From Diphasiastrum complanatum (Eukaryota; Streptophyta; Lycopodiopsida; Lycopodiales; Lycopodiaceae), in assembly GCA_029204225.1 (NCBI GenBank), contig CM055100.1, forward strand, positions 20,409,589-20,473,588: 64,000 nt of DNA, given 5' to 3'. Made by a program: the position numbers and the translations under genes. Each line of letters begins with the position of its first letter. Positions within the stretch are counted from its first letter, which is position 1. The notes below the pieces were generated by a model. That model worked only from the letters and a program-made list of their open reading frames with translations, did no database searches and was not told where the DNA came from. Shown piece after piece: positions 1 to 13,700 of the stretch.

Positions 1-429
1 GAGGGGTATGGGGCCATGGTCATAATCAATGGTTGGAGGCCTAAACTCATGATGGTGGATTTTTATGGGTCTATCAACGAGTTCATAGGGGAACTGGATG
101 TCGTGGCTCAGTTAGGCTGCAGAGGTGTCCAATCAGAGCTGTCATAGTGCACTACTAGTGGTGCATGGGCCTTGGAGGGTATAAGTATACCCATTGGGCT
201 CTCACTAGTGTATGCTTGATTTGGATGTTAGTAGCAAGTGTGACTTTTCTATCCCTTGTGAGTGATTGATCCATAGCTTGGGGGCTAGATCCATTTGATC
301 TAGGTTTGGTTGGGTTGGTTTGTCCACCATCTGATTTCCTTGTGTTGCTTTGTTGCGGCTTTCTTGTCTATTGTATCCTTGGTGAGGGATCTTATAGTAC
401 TTCTAATCATAGATGGTGGCAAAAGATAA

Positions 430-945
430 GATGGTGATTTGATAGCAAAGGATGTCAAGTACGGCAGACTTTACAAGCTAGATGTCTCATAATGGATGTG
501 CTCTAAATACTAGTCAAGGATTATTTTTGGTGGAGTTGTGGCATAAGAGATTGGTTCATCCTAATTTTAGTTGCATAGATGCTTTGGTCAAGAAGTCTAT
601 TGTGAGTGGGTTACCTTTTGAATTTTTCAAATAGGCAATTTTTGTCAAACTATGCATTATCTAACTCACATAAGCGATTATTTTGAATATCAACATACAA
701 AGGGCCTTACCATCCTTTTGATCCAAAGCATCTCCTTTGTGCATGAAGTCAAGCTTTGTCCTCGGCCGCACACCACCATCGAACTGTACCACACCAATGA
801 TGGTTACCTGCTAGAGGCCATTAGAGATCTGATTCATTCGAGTATTCATTTCTCTAGCACAAGTAATGGTGGAGCTAGTATGTTTGTTACATTAATTGAT
901 GAGTATAGTAGATATACTTGGATATATTTGTGTCTTGCTCTTTAG
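430..945 (+). mobile_element. Ty1/Copia fragment (pre-integrase to start of integrase)
   Basis: A decayed piece of Copia polyprotein. Around 431-490 one frame reads KYGRLYKLDV, the usual end of the protease to pre-integrase linker. From 530 to about 620 a frame reads ELWHKRLVHPNF followed by ALVKKSIVSGLP, the GAG-pre-integrase zinc-binding motif. A further frame (652-942) ends in FVTLIDEYSRYTWIY, the conserved start of the Copia integrase core. These pieces lie in order on the plus strand but in different frames with stops between them. After 945 the homology is lost, and no LTR or RT was found with it. Family assignment is secure; the exact borders are not. Confidence 0.75.
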
Positions 946-3650
946 AAATCATACCCAAGTATACTTACTATACACATTACTAAAGGTAATAAACAACATG
1001 TTAGCTCCAACATTACTTCTTGTGCTAGAGAAATGGACATTCGAATGAATTAATTTGAAATGCTTTTTTATGTTGATGGTTCTGATCCCTCAAATTTTGG
1101 GTGACATGATTGAGTGGTAATGGATCATTGGATAAGATCATGAATTTCACAGTTTGTACATAAATGAATATTTTTGTAGTCATAGATCATCTAAAAGTTC
1201 TCGTTGATCTTGAAATTTAATCACATTGATACACAAAAATGATGTGATTACAATTTGAGTGTCTAAATTGTGGATGCTATGCTTGAGTAGTTGATTGCAA
1301 TGTAGCTTTCTATATTGTGAACCATTGGATTGAGTGTGATCAAAGGTTCTTTAACTATAGATGTTCAAATTGATTAGCTAAAGGATGGAGTAGGTCTTGG
1401 ATCTCCATAGCATGCACACAAAAAATTGAGTGCAATGACAAATAAAAAGCTCTATGTTTGAAAATCACCACAAAATTCTCCTTGCCTCCTGACTTTAATC
1501 ATAATGATCCACCAAGGTGATGTGCTTTGACCAAATAACTATTGATCAATAGATTATATCATAAATCAAATCCAGTTGTCCTCTTATACGAACATAGATG
1601 ACTACTTCCATATCAATTTTCATCGATCATGTTTTCCACCTCTTCTCATCATCATCGTTCGTTTCGCCATCATTTTTCGTAACTCCTAGTTTGCACATCA
1701 TCTCGTATTTGAAGATTGGAATATATTATTTATCGTACATAGTGTGTACATAACGCTACAAAGTATTTGATGGATGGGCATCTCAAATATTTCCCACATA
1801 AATTTCATAGGCACAGGACAAAGTATTTGATTGATGAGCATCCCAAAAAGGTCTATACAATGTATTAAAGATGTGATTTTCATATATTTTGGTTTAGTTC
1901 CATGCCTACTCCAAATACTTTAGCTATCAATCATTGAAAATATCATTTCTAGGCAATACATTGATCAATTGATCGATAAATTCCTATGCATCTATCTATC
2001 TAGCTATCAAACTACATTTCACATTTCAAAAAGTGTTTCGTAGTAATTATAATCGTCTAAGTCAATAGATATTTCATTAGGATTGTATAGTACATGAAGA
2101 AGTAATGTACATGCAAGTGTATATTTACAACCCTTTCAACTGATTCATCTAACTCTTCTTGAGTTATATGCTTAGCAAGAGAATAATTGAAATTTTAGGA
2201 GGAAAAGACCTAGATAGATCTTGATGCATTATTTTTTGGTAGTCTATCATTGATTGCTTCGCATCAATCAATTGGATCTAGGCACTTAGAGTGTGTGAAA
2301 CTTTCATAGTTCCTATGTTGCCCAAGTGTAATTTTTATCTTTATATAGCACAATAATCATTATGTCCATGATAATGCATGAAAAACAAACAATGGTAAAA
2401 TCATAGCTTGATGTTATTGTTGGAATTGTATTAATGATGACCTAGGAAAGTTATTGTACATTTACTCTTCACTTGTACAGTTCACATTTTATTCTATACA
2501 GTCTTTAAAAACTTGTAGAATTACTAATAGTGTATAGACAACAAGTTTGTGGAAATACACTAAAGATAAAAAATAGAGTTTATCCCTAGAAATCGAAATA
2601 GAAAGTCAATTTTTGGCTTGGGTCGATTCATATTGAAAACGAATTCGATCTTCTAGGTCGATTCAAAAGTCGATTCACTCATTTCGATCCTACACATACA
2701 TTTCAATCTCACAGCTGCTTTGACACTTTTTGTAATTGTTTAAGCTTTTAAGCTAGACTATCATTCTTAACAATAATTATAGAAGATTGAACCATCTCAT
2801 AAATAAGTATTTCAACATCCATTTTTTGAGAATATAAGTTTGAGAACATGTTTTGTAGGACATAAGTCGCATTTTGAAGTTGCGAAGAAGATAGCATTTG
2901 TGTGACCTATAGAACGATCTTGTATCCACCTAACATTTATTCACTGTAATTTTTACATTCTCTAATTATTTTGTCTGAATGTGTGATTATTTTATCTAAA
3001 ATGCTCTCTAATCGGTTTTTAGAACCTATCAATTCCTAGAAGGCGTAGATTGTTAGTTATTTCACATTGATCTATTCAACCAACCTTTTTCGACACATTT
3101 CGAGAACAATTGATAGTTCGACAGGACACAACAACAATGTCGAACCAAACTCTCAAACCAATAGTCACAACACGACTATCCAATAGTAGAATAGTTGTCG
3201 TCGAAACAGTCGAATCGGACTAATGAACGAACAAAATTGTTGAGTGATTTGCATTATCGAATTCGAAACTTGGCAGTCATGAAATGCAAAATGTCACGAT
3301 TAGCCATAGGCAACATTACAAGAGTTAACACGTAGTTAGCTGGTACTTCAATGGAAACCTTTATTGTAATCATAAATTGTCTTTTAACTCCCTTGACGGA
3401 ATATATTTATGAAGGAATAGAGATAGAAAAAAAGATAGAGATACAGGGAAATGTAAGAGGAGCTTCAGGGTGCTACTTGACGCAACATTGTCGATTTTCA
3501 CTCAAAAAAAAGAAGAAGGTAAAAGAGACTATGTCTTTCCAGCATTGGTTTTTGCGTTGTATGCATTCGCTTGATGGTTGTGTTGTCTGTGATTCATATT
3601 AGCTGATCTAGTTCCTACAATTCCGCACATCATACACACTTTCGCCTACA
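946..3650. other. AT-rich non-coding stretch, probably ending in a 5' LTR
   Basis: No gene is recognisable. A 30-bp imperfect direct duplication (1758-1787 and 1818-1847, offset exactly 60) is visible. The part just before 3651 should be a retroelement 5' LTR, because a tRNA primer site follows at once and the bases before it end in CA; its left edge could not be found. Confidence 0.4.
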
Positions 3651-3662
3651 TGGTATCAGAGC
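3651..3662 (+). promoter_or_regulatory. Retroelement primer binding site (initiator-Met tRNA)
   Basis: TGGTATCAGAGC is complementary to the 3' end of plant initiator-Met tRNA, the usual primer of plant LTR retrotransposons. It directly follows ...CCTACA, a plausible LTR end. The internal region should lie to the right; decayed frames follow from 4.5 kb. Confidence 0.75.
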
Positions 3663-4569
3663 GGATTTGTTAGATACAATTGATGGATTTCGATGCTCAA
3701 CCTCAAAACCATTCAATAATGAGCATTCTGAAACTTGTCAAATACTCGAGCCAAGGCACACAAAGGTAAGCTCAATTTTCTAGGAGAAGGACCCTACAAG
3801 GAGTAGAAATCCGACCTAATGGCACAATCATTCTTACCAACCTACAAGGCAAATTGTTCTGACACGTCTGTTAACAGCAGCAGGTTGCGTCGCTACTACC
3901 CCAGCCGATATTCAACTTAGGGATGTGCCTTATGTGGCATCCTTGTCGTCCTCATCTTCTCATGATGAGTCATCCGCACCTCATTAGATAGAGTAGGTAG
4001 GTTTAGTTAGATCATCCTTGTCTCAGAACGTTAGGCAGCTATAGACTAGGATAGACGATAGAATAGGATCATTAGTCGTTAACGATAATTTAGGACTAGA
4101 AACTAGAAGTCAGATCTTAGGCAACCCAGTAGTTCTAGCATAGACGATGTTAGGACAAGATAATTAGGCTAGATCATAGTAACCTTGTTAAGATTAGCCA
4201 TAGGCTATCTATCCAATTAGTTAACCAATAGCCTTAGTTCAGATAGGTTAGCCAGATAGTTAATTAGAATCAAGTTAGATACAATTAACTCCAAGTAGAT
4301 CGATAGTGTTCGATTAGATGACCTAGACCCTAGAAGACAGATTGGTTTAAATTAGGTAGTTTAGATCCAGGTGATTAGTCAGGTAGATTTTAAGGTAGCT
4401 AGACCACTTAGGATGAGTTTAGCCCTAGGATAATCGACCGCGATCCATAGAGTAGCGTATCTAGGATTAGAATACTTTTTAGGAATAGATCGGTTGGATA
4501 GATTAGGTTAGATAGGTCTAGGTTAAGTAGCCTTGGCCTCATAGCTAGGCCAAGGTCCAAACCCTTTAG

Positions 4570-5148
4570 GACCAGCTCAACAAAGCAAATCAGGCGGCTC
4601 AGCAACAGAATCAGCTCATGCAAAACCTCAAGGCCGAGTTTGATGCAGAGAAGACAGCCCGACAGACCTACCAGTCAAATCGTCAGCACCTGGTGCTGAA
4701 ATCTAGGGACCTGGAGTTGGAACGAGAGGTCTCTCAAGGACCTCATCTATACCTTGGAGCGCAATGTCTCTAGGGAGAAATTAGCGGCAACGCGAGACCA
4801 AGAAAACTTTGTCACCCAGTAGGCAGCCCTAGAGCTCAAGGCTCAGCAAGTAGAGCAATAGTCGCAAGCAATTCAAGTTGCACTAGATCAAGTGGTTGCT
4901 GCTACAGAAGAAGACACATCGGCTGCTCAGAAACTCTAGAAGAAGAGGGCTGAGTATTACAAGGATATGTCAGCTCGGTTGATCCAGCTTTATAGGGATC
5001 AACAGAAAACTCACGAGGTCGCGCTCACAACACGAGATACCAAGGTGGCAAACCTATGTGCCACACTCCAAGAAGCTGAGCCAGCTCTTAAAGATGTGGA
5101 TGACGAGCTGAAGGTCTTGAAGAAGCAGTTCACTGCCGTGCTAGTTTT
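4570..5148 (+). pseudogene. Decayed coiled-coil frame, possibly retroelement gag-like
   Basis: Two open stretches (4570-4770 and 4967-5148) with stops between them encode Gln/Glu/Lys/Leu-rich heptad-like sequence: QLNKANQAAQQQNQLMQNLK in the first and EVALTTRDTKVANL followed by DVDDELKVLKKQF in the second. Such sequence forms coiled coils. No family was recognised. Its place downstream of a primer site at 3651 suggests it belonged to an LTR element, as a gag or an extra ORF, but this is inference. The flank at 3960-4560 is unusually rich in TAG/TAGA and codes for nothing on the plus strand. Confidence 0.4.
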
Positions 5149-5409
5149 CCACTGCTTTAGACGACAATTTATCTCTTATTTTTCATCATCTTATTTGACT
5201 AGCTTTTTATTATTTTTCTTAGCCGACTCCCCCCCTCTCAAATTCTGAACCTTTTCGCATTTATCAACTTGCTTTAGAGGCCAATAAAAATATTTTTTTT
5301 TTGCCGTCCTTACTGGCCTCGTCCAAGTTAAGGATTTTGGCTATTTCTACAATGTTTTTGGGAGTCATCCGCTTCTCTTTGTTGTTGGCCTTTGCGCAAT
5401 TACCACCTT

Positions 5410-6472
5410 CCCTCATAATCGACACTTCCAATTGGAGCTAGATCATATGCAAGATCCCCCTCTCTTCGTTCCACCCCCGTTTATCCCTTCACCTTCACAA
5501 CAAATACATGTACGGTATGCACGATAGAACAAGCTTGCAGGATCACCAGAGAAGCCATCAAACGCCCTCGCAGAGAGCACATTAAGCACTGCCACACGAC
5601 CGTCTCTGCCCTTCCAGACACCCTCCGCCTTGCTTATAACGAGCTCAAGGCCCTCTACTACGACTACCATTAATACCATCCTACCACTCTCATCCTCTGC
5701 TATAACGTGAATATGACACGCTATAATGCCATTGTCCAAGATCCATCCATCAGCCATCCCTGCATCGTTTCTGATTTTCCATTCAACGAATTCACTTCTA
5801 CCATCGACTACCAACAACTCCAATTCACCTTCCCTCATTTCGACCTCCAAACTTTCGGAGACCGCACCTTTGACCAGGATCTTCAGTACGTCGCACAAGA
5901 CGAAATCACATCCTCCATCCTCCAATGTGACCCCAAGATGCCCGAGCTAGAAATAGCCTCTCCTCCTCGCACCACTTCCCCCCATGCTAATTCTCCACCT
6001 TGCACCACCTCACCTCATGTTGTCTCTCCACCACCTACCATTTCTTTGCCTCCCAAAACTGACCTTCCATCCACCTCCACAGTTTCCCCTCGCACTGGTG
6101 ACTCTCATAGTGGACCTACGACAGTACACCAACATTGGTACTAGAAGATATTCACAGTACCCGATTCAAAAAAGTCGGCCCTCTTCGTCAAGAAATATAT
6201 TGATGTTACGACAAGAGGTGGCTATAAACTGTCAAGCACGATCGAAGAACTCCTCAAGCTGACACCGACCAACCTCATTGCCCTTCTGCATCCTCAACCA
6301 AAATGGTGGAAGGCGGTGCTCATGCGCAACCCCAAGCTCATCAACAAATATCTTATGGCTCCGGCAGTAGATCCTGCATTTCATCCCCTACCTAGAAGGA
6401 GATCATGGACGACATTGAAGACTCCCAGCGTCATGGTCTACAATTGGCCAGTGATGAAATCAGAACATGGTT
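5410..6472 (+). pseudogene. Long decayed frame, Pro/Ser-rich middle, unknown family
   Basis: A single plus-strand frame stays open for about 350 codons apart from a TAA near 5672 and a TAG at 6142-6144. Before the first stop it reads ITREAIKRPRREHIKH and DTLRLAYNELKALYYDYH; the middle (from about 5707) is aromatic-rich and then a Pro/Ser/Thr linker with repeated SPP and TSPH; after the TAG it continues with SALFVKKYIDVTTRGGYKL and HPQPKWWKAVLMRNPKL. Continuity across both stops suggests one former protein. I do not recognise it. It may be a further part of the element whose primer site is at 3651. A 160-codon open frame on the other strand (5443-5925) is its shadow. Confidence 0.4.
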
Positions 6473-8509
<2,037 letters not shown>

Positions 8510-8615
8510 TTTCCCCTACTTAAACATTTTTGTCCTAAAAAATGAAGACTGATCAGCTTAGTAACTCTAGTAATACAATTAGGTAGTATCAATGGAGAAT
8601 GTCATTTCCAACATC

Positions 8616-10776
8616 TTATGGTAATGGTCGTTGCCACTTTTGAATAAATGAGTTGTCAACCCAAGAATTGTCTTCATCAGGAAGGTTCTTCCAATAAATT
8701 AGATATTCTTTGATTATCGCAATATCTTGTCTCGATATCCAACAATTTTTGCTGGTTTTAGAACTCATGATCCAACAGTGGTAGAGTAGCAGTTGCATTT
8801 GAGTGTTTTCCCAAATTTCTCTTTAGAAGGGATACATGGAACACACAATGCATACAGGTTGTTGATGGTAGATCCAGTTTGTAATTCAACTCTCCGGTCT
8901 TCTCCACAATCTTGAAGGGTTCATAAAATCTCGGAGCCAACTTTTTTCTTTGAATTTTCTTCAGCTTAGTGTATCTATAAGGTTGTAACCTTAAATACAC
9001 AAAATCTCCTTCATCAAAATCATGAAAAGTCCTTTGTTGATCAGCATATTGCTTCATTTGTATCTGTGCTGCTTTAATATGCTCTCGATTGGCTCTTAGA
9101 ATATCATTCATGTGCTGAACCTGGTCCACAACTGCTAGAACTACAACCTCTGACAATTTCGCACTAATGGGTTGTAATGGTTCATGGCCATATAATGCAA
9201 AGAATGGTGTCATACTGATTGACACATGTGGAGTACTATTATAACAAAATTCAGCGAGGTACAACCAATCGACCCACTTTGTTTGGTGATCCGAAACAAA
9301 GTGTCACAAATAACACTCCAACCATTGGTTGACCCTTTCCATTTGTCCATCAATTTCTGGATGAAATGATATATTTAAGCACAATTTGGCACCAAACTTG
9401 TCCATTAAGACCTTCCAATAAGTGGAAATGAACCTGCCCTTTCTATCGCTCACTATCTCCTTCGGTATTCTATGTAATTTGAAGACATTCTTCAAGAATA
9501 TTTGTGCTATCTGAGCTGCACTATCAGTAGTTTTATAAGGCAGGAAATGTGCATATTTCATAAGCCGATCAACCACCACATAGATACCATCATATCCCCC
9601 AGTCATTGTTGGCAAGGACGGTATAAAGTCCATGCTAATACTTGTCCAATGTTGTGTAGGAATAGATAACGAGTGCAATAAACCTGGTTGCTTGACATGT
9701 TCCACCTTATTCAATTGACAAGCAATACATTCTTGCACATATGCGTATATAGCTTTCTTCATACCAGCCCATTTGAATAGCTTTTGGATGGTTTAATATG
9801 AATTCAACATTCCATTATGCCCAACACTTGGAGATGAGTGTAGCTCATATAATACTTGTGGAATGAACTTGGATTTTGGAGCAAGCACAGCTTTAGAATT
9901 GTCATACAACAATATTTGTCCTTGCTTCTTATAACGGGGATGAACAACTGCATTAGAGTCTTGTGATTCCTCCCAAATCTCCTTTAAATCTATATCCTCC
10001 ATATACTCTGCTTGACCTCTTATCCAATTTTCACTTAATGTAGTTATTGCGAGAATTGTGTCGAATCTCAAATTTGACCACAACATTCTGTGCTCCTAAA
10101 GGATGATCCAAAATTTCATTTTGATGTTCCGCCAAGTATGTTGTATATTCTTGTGTAGATTTTGAAGATGCATTCATCTGTAAAAGACCATATTCTTGAT
10201 AGCACATCTGCAACTACTACATTGTTCTTCCCTTTAAGATATTCAACGTTAAAATCATAAGATTGAACATGTGACAACCATTTCTTTTGCTTATGATCTA
10301 ATTGCTTTTCGCTCAAGAAGTATCTTAATCAAGAATTTAGAATCATATAAATAGTGTCGCCATTTCTTGAGGGCATGCACAATTGCCAACATCTCCTTGT
10401 CATGAGTAGGATATGATGCTTCCTTGTTAGTGAGTTTTCTACTTTCATAGGCAATGACTCCATTTGATTGACTCAAAATAGCTCCCAACACTGTGCCACT
10501 GGAATCCACTGTAACCATGAAGGGTAAGTTAAAGTTGGGTTTCACTAGTAAAGGAGCCGTTACCAACGATTCCTTAAGAGCTTCGAAAGCCATTTGAGTA
10601 CTTTCATTCCATTCAAACTTATCCCTTCTCAGAAGATGGGTAAGTGGTGCTGCAACTTTTGAGAAGTCCTGAATGAATCTTCTATAATAAGATGCTAAAT
10701 CTAGAAATCCTCTCAATTCTCTGACATTGTTAGGTGATTTCCAATTCTTGATTGCCTCAATCTTCTTTTGGTCCAC
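8616..10776 (-). mobile_element. Ty3/Gypsy chromovirus pol remnant (RNase H, integrase, chromodomain)
   Basis: Minus-strand pieces in the correct pol order. 10776-10291 holds the end of RT and the start of RNase H (GFLDLASYYRRFIQDFS, then FMVTVDSSGTVLGAILSQ). 10316-10116 holds the RNase H tail (KKWLSHVQSYDF, YLKGKNNVVVADVLSR). 10086-9793 ends in the H..VGHNG zinc region. 9762-9304 is the integrase core with the three acidic positions visible (SMDFIPSLP, IVSDRKGRF, DGQMERVNQ). 9264-8758 is the integrase C-terminus, ending in HVSLLKRNLG. 8798-8616 is a chromodomain (EYLIYWKNLPDEDNSW). Frames are broken at least five times. Protease and most of the RT palm, including YXDD, are missing: the sequence changes abruptly at about 10777. 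The element is dead. Confidence 0.9.
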
Positions 10777-13700
10777 CCTCTATTTCCCAGAAGATCATCA
10801 AAAACTAGCAGACCACCTATCAAGTATATCGATGAGTCTGCAGCTTACCTTGTTCAGAAGCCGACGACTGTCGACCTTATCGATGGCTACTTTGCTATTG
10901 GGCAATTCTCTTCCCACACTATTGATAAGTTAGTCATAATTTTAAGTATGACAAAAAGGCCTTGACACCTTGATTACATTGCAAGGTCCCTCTTGACCAA
11001 TAAAATAAAGTGTTAAGGGTGGTGAGAAGGGGCATAAGTGGCCACATTCAAAACAATATACTTTAGTTGTGACAACTCCTCATCGATGTTGGTCTTTTCA
11101 CAAAGGTCTCTACTTACCATAGGTGGCATTTGAGGTGTTATTGTCAATAGGGCAAGCAAGTTGTCAAGGGACGCAGATGAGAAGGAAGCTTAAGGAGAAG
11201 AGACCATCTTCTGTCTTTTGTCTTCTGTCTTCTGAGAGGGGATTTGGGACATGGGTCTCCATTAGCTAGGGGTCATTGGCTGGGTCTCCATTGGCTAGGG
11301 CCCAAACAAGGTGGGTAGGGGTTTCATGCCTCTTTCACGTAACCACCTCTCCCAAGGATCAAGGGAATTGTAGACCGCACAGGGCGTAAGGGGGTTACTT
11401 GGAAAGGGCCCTTAAGGGGTGTCTTTACAAGTGATCCGTCCATCTCTGGCGAATGGGTTCATCCGTTCTCTCAAAATTAGTTATTTCTTTGTTTTGGCAT
11501 TTTTGCACTCTCGTCTGGGTAAATACCAGTACGGTTGGCGTCGTAGTGGTGTTTTAGGTGTTCCAACCACACTCGTCAAATCAAGTGACCTAATTTTTTC
11601 CCACCTCTTTTGAGGACTGACTTGATCTTCCAATGAAAGGTGAGCAATGAGCATCTAAAGACACTCTAAGTGGCCCCATTCTCATCCCTAATAATTTTGA
11701 AGCATTTGGTGAGATAGACAAGGAAGGCGGGGGCTAGGGTTTATGCGATCATCGATGCTTCCTTTGGCTGCCTGCCGCCTACGTTCCTGAGCAATTGCTC
11801 GCCTCGCCCTATTTTACACCTGCGATGTCTGCTGCTCTGAATGCTTGTTTGTTTGTTGTGAAGTGTTATGTCGCTCTGCTGCTGCCGATCAATCTACTGT
11901 TTTCACAACGATACAGATATGATACAGTCTGCAATCTCATGTTTCTGTTGCTTCTTGTTAACATTTGGTATACCAAACTCTAGAATGATAGAATCCATGA
12001 GCTTATTCATGTGTATTTTCTACTCAACACATTCCTCTTGGGATCTCTTCTGCTTTTGTAAATTTCTTGTGTTGCAAGTTTGTTTTGTGTAGTACCCAAC
12101 CCCAAGTAGGGCAACCGACTAGAGTCGCCCCTGTGTCTAAATTTTATGATACATGGAGCGCTTAAAGTTGCCAATATTGACTACACATTGCACCTAAAGG
12201 CGGGCTTCGATTAATGAGCTTGCGAGGGGATTTGTTGGATATTCACGCCTAGCATCAGACTACCTATTGATACTTTGCATAGTAAACAACCCAGTGCTCA
12301 TTTTAGCGCTGTATCATTAACAATATATTTCTAGAATCTCGCAAATGTGCTTAATCCGAACCAAACCGGCCTTGTTATTAGAATCGCTAGTTAATCATCC
12401 AATGTCATTCAAGTTTTAATACTTTTCAAGGATCAGGTCAAAATGGAAGTTATAGTCGATACTTATTCAGGCTACTTATGTTTTTATATTCAAAAGATTG
12501 TTCTGGAATGTGTGGCTGTAATACAGAGTGATTAAGCCTATATTCTAGGAAAAAAAATTTCTTGCTTTCTGTAGATAATCTCTTTTTCTTGTCGACTCAG
12601 TTACCCGTCTTATATTTAGCTTTTGTATGTGCATCGGATCGGCAACGTGTTTAGTATTCAGACTCTTATACTCCAGAGGCTTTTTTGTAGTTTCGCTTGA
12701 CGGTTCATTCTCCTGGACTGTTCAATATCCGAGACGTTTCGAGAAGCCTGGGTTTTGCGATGATGAGCCGTAAATAATGCCAGAGGCTCTTCATTGGGCC
12801 GCATGTGACATAATTACTGAAGCGGTTATCTGAGCAGTCTAAGATCTCCGACTAATTCTCTTACATCGTTTTCTTTTTGGACAGTTGTTGTGCATGAGAG
12901 AACATCAAGTAGCCACTATGAGGAGAACTGTATACAGCCTAGTACAATCAGATGCATCATGCTGTTGTGCAGTGTGGCTTGAAACTCGTTGTCTGAGTGG
13001 TCACGACTCGTCTGGAATTTTTTCTGACACCTTCTCCAACTGGTAGATTTTGTCCTGATTTAAAGTATACACTATGTTTTGTGCGTCTGAAATTGTAGCT
13101 TGCACGATTCCAATATGTGCTGCAAAAGAGTGGGATCTGACAAAAGTATTGCTTGCCATTTTCTATTTCTTTTTTGCTCTGTTGAATGTCTTCATTTGTG
13201 TGGCAGGTTGGAGTTAGTAGATAACTGAATTCATCACCAATCCCGTACTTACTGGAGGATGGTCATGATCTGAGGTGCTTAAATTAATCAGCTCTCTTGC
13301 CTTTTCAGATGAATCCGGAGACAAAGGTCAATGGAATCATTGCCGTCTTTGAAAAGGATAAACCAAAATTAAATCCTGTTAACATATCTGCAATAATCTC
13401 GACTGAATTTTCTTTGTTTTTGCATACATGATTAAGCAACTAATGGATGTTATATACAATCTAGCAATGCCATTTATGGAGTTAAGTTCTTTAGATGTCA
13501 CTATGCAGAGGTCAAGATTTGAGCCTATACGTTTTCGGTGGCAATCAACAACTCTATAATCGGTGGCAATCAACAACTCTATAATCAAAATATCGTTTGT
13601 CTTTTGTGTATTGCACTTATGTTCAATCTAGTGGTTAATTATTATCGACTGCATTCAAGATCTGATCAAAAGTGCCCCTTGTGAAATTTTAAATTTTGTT

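Noticed and set aside
5443-5925. 160-codon minus-strand open frame
   Set aside because: Antisense shadow of the Pro/Ser-rich decayed frame on the plus strand; its Val/Gly/Glu-rich composition mirrors that sequence.
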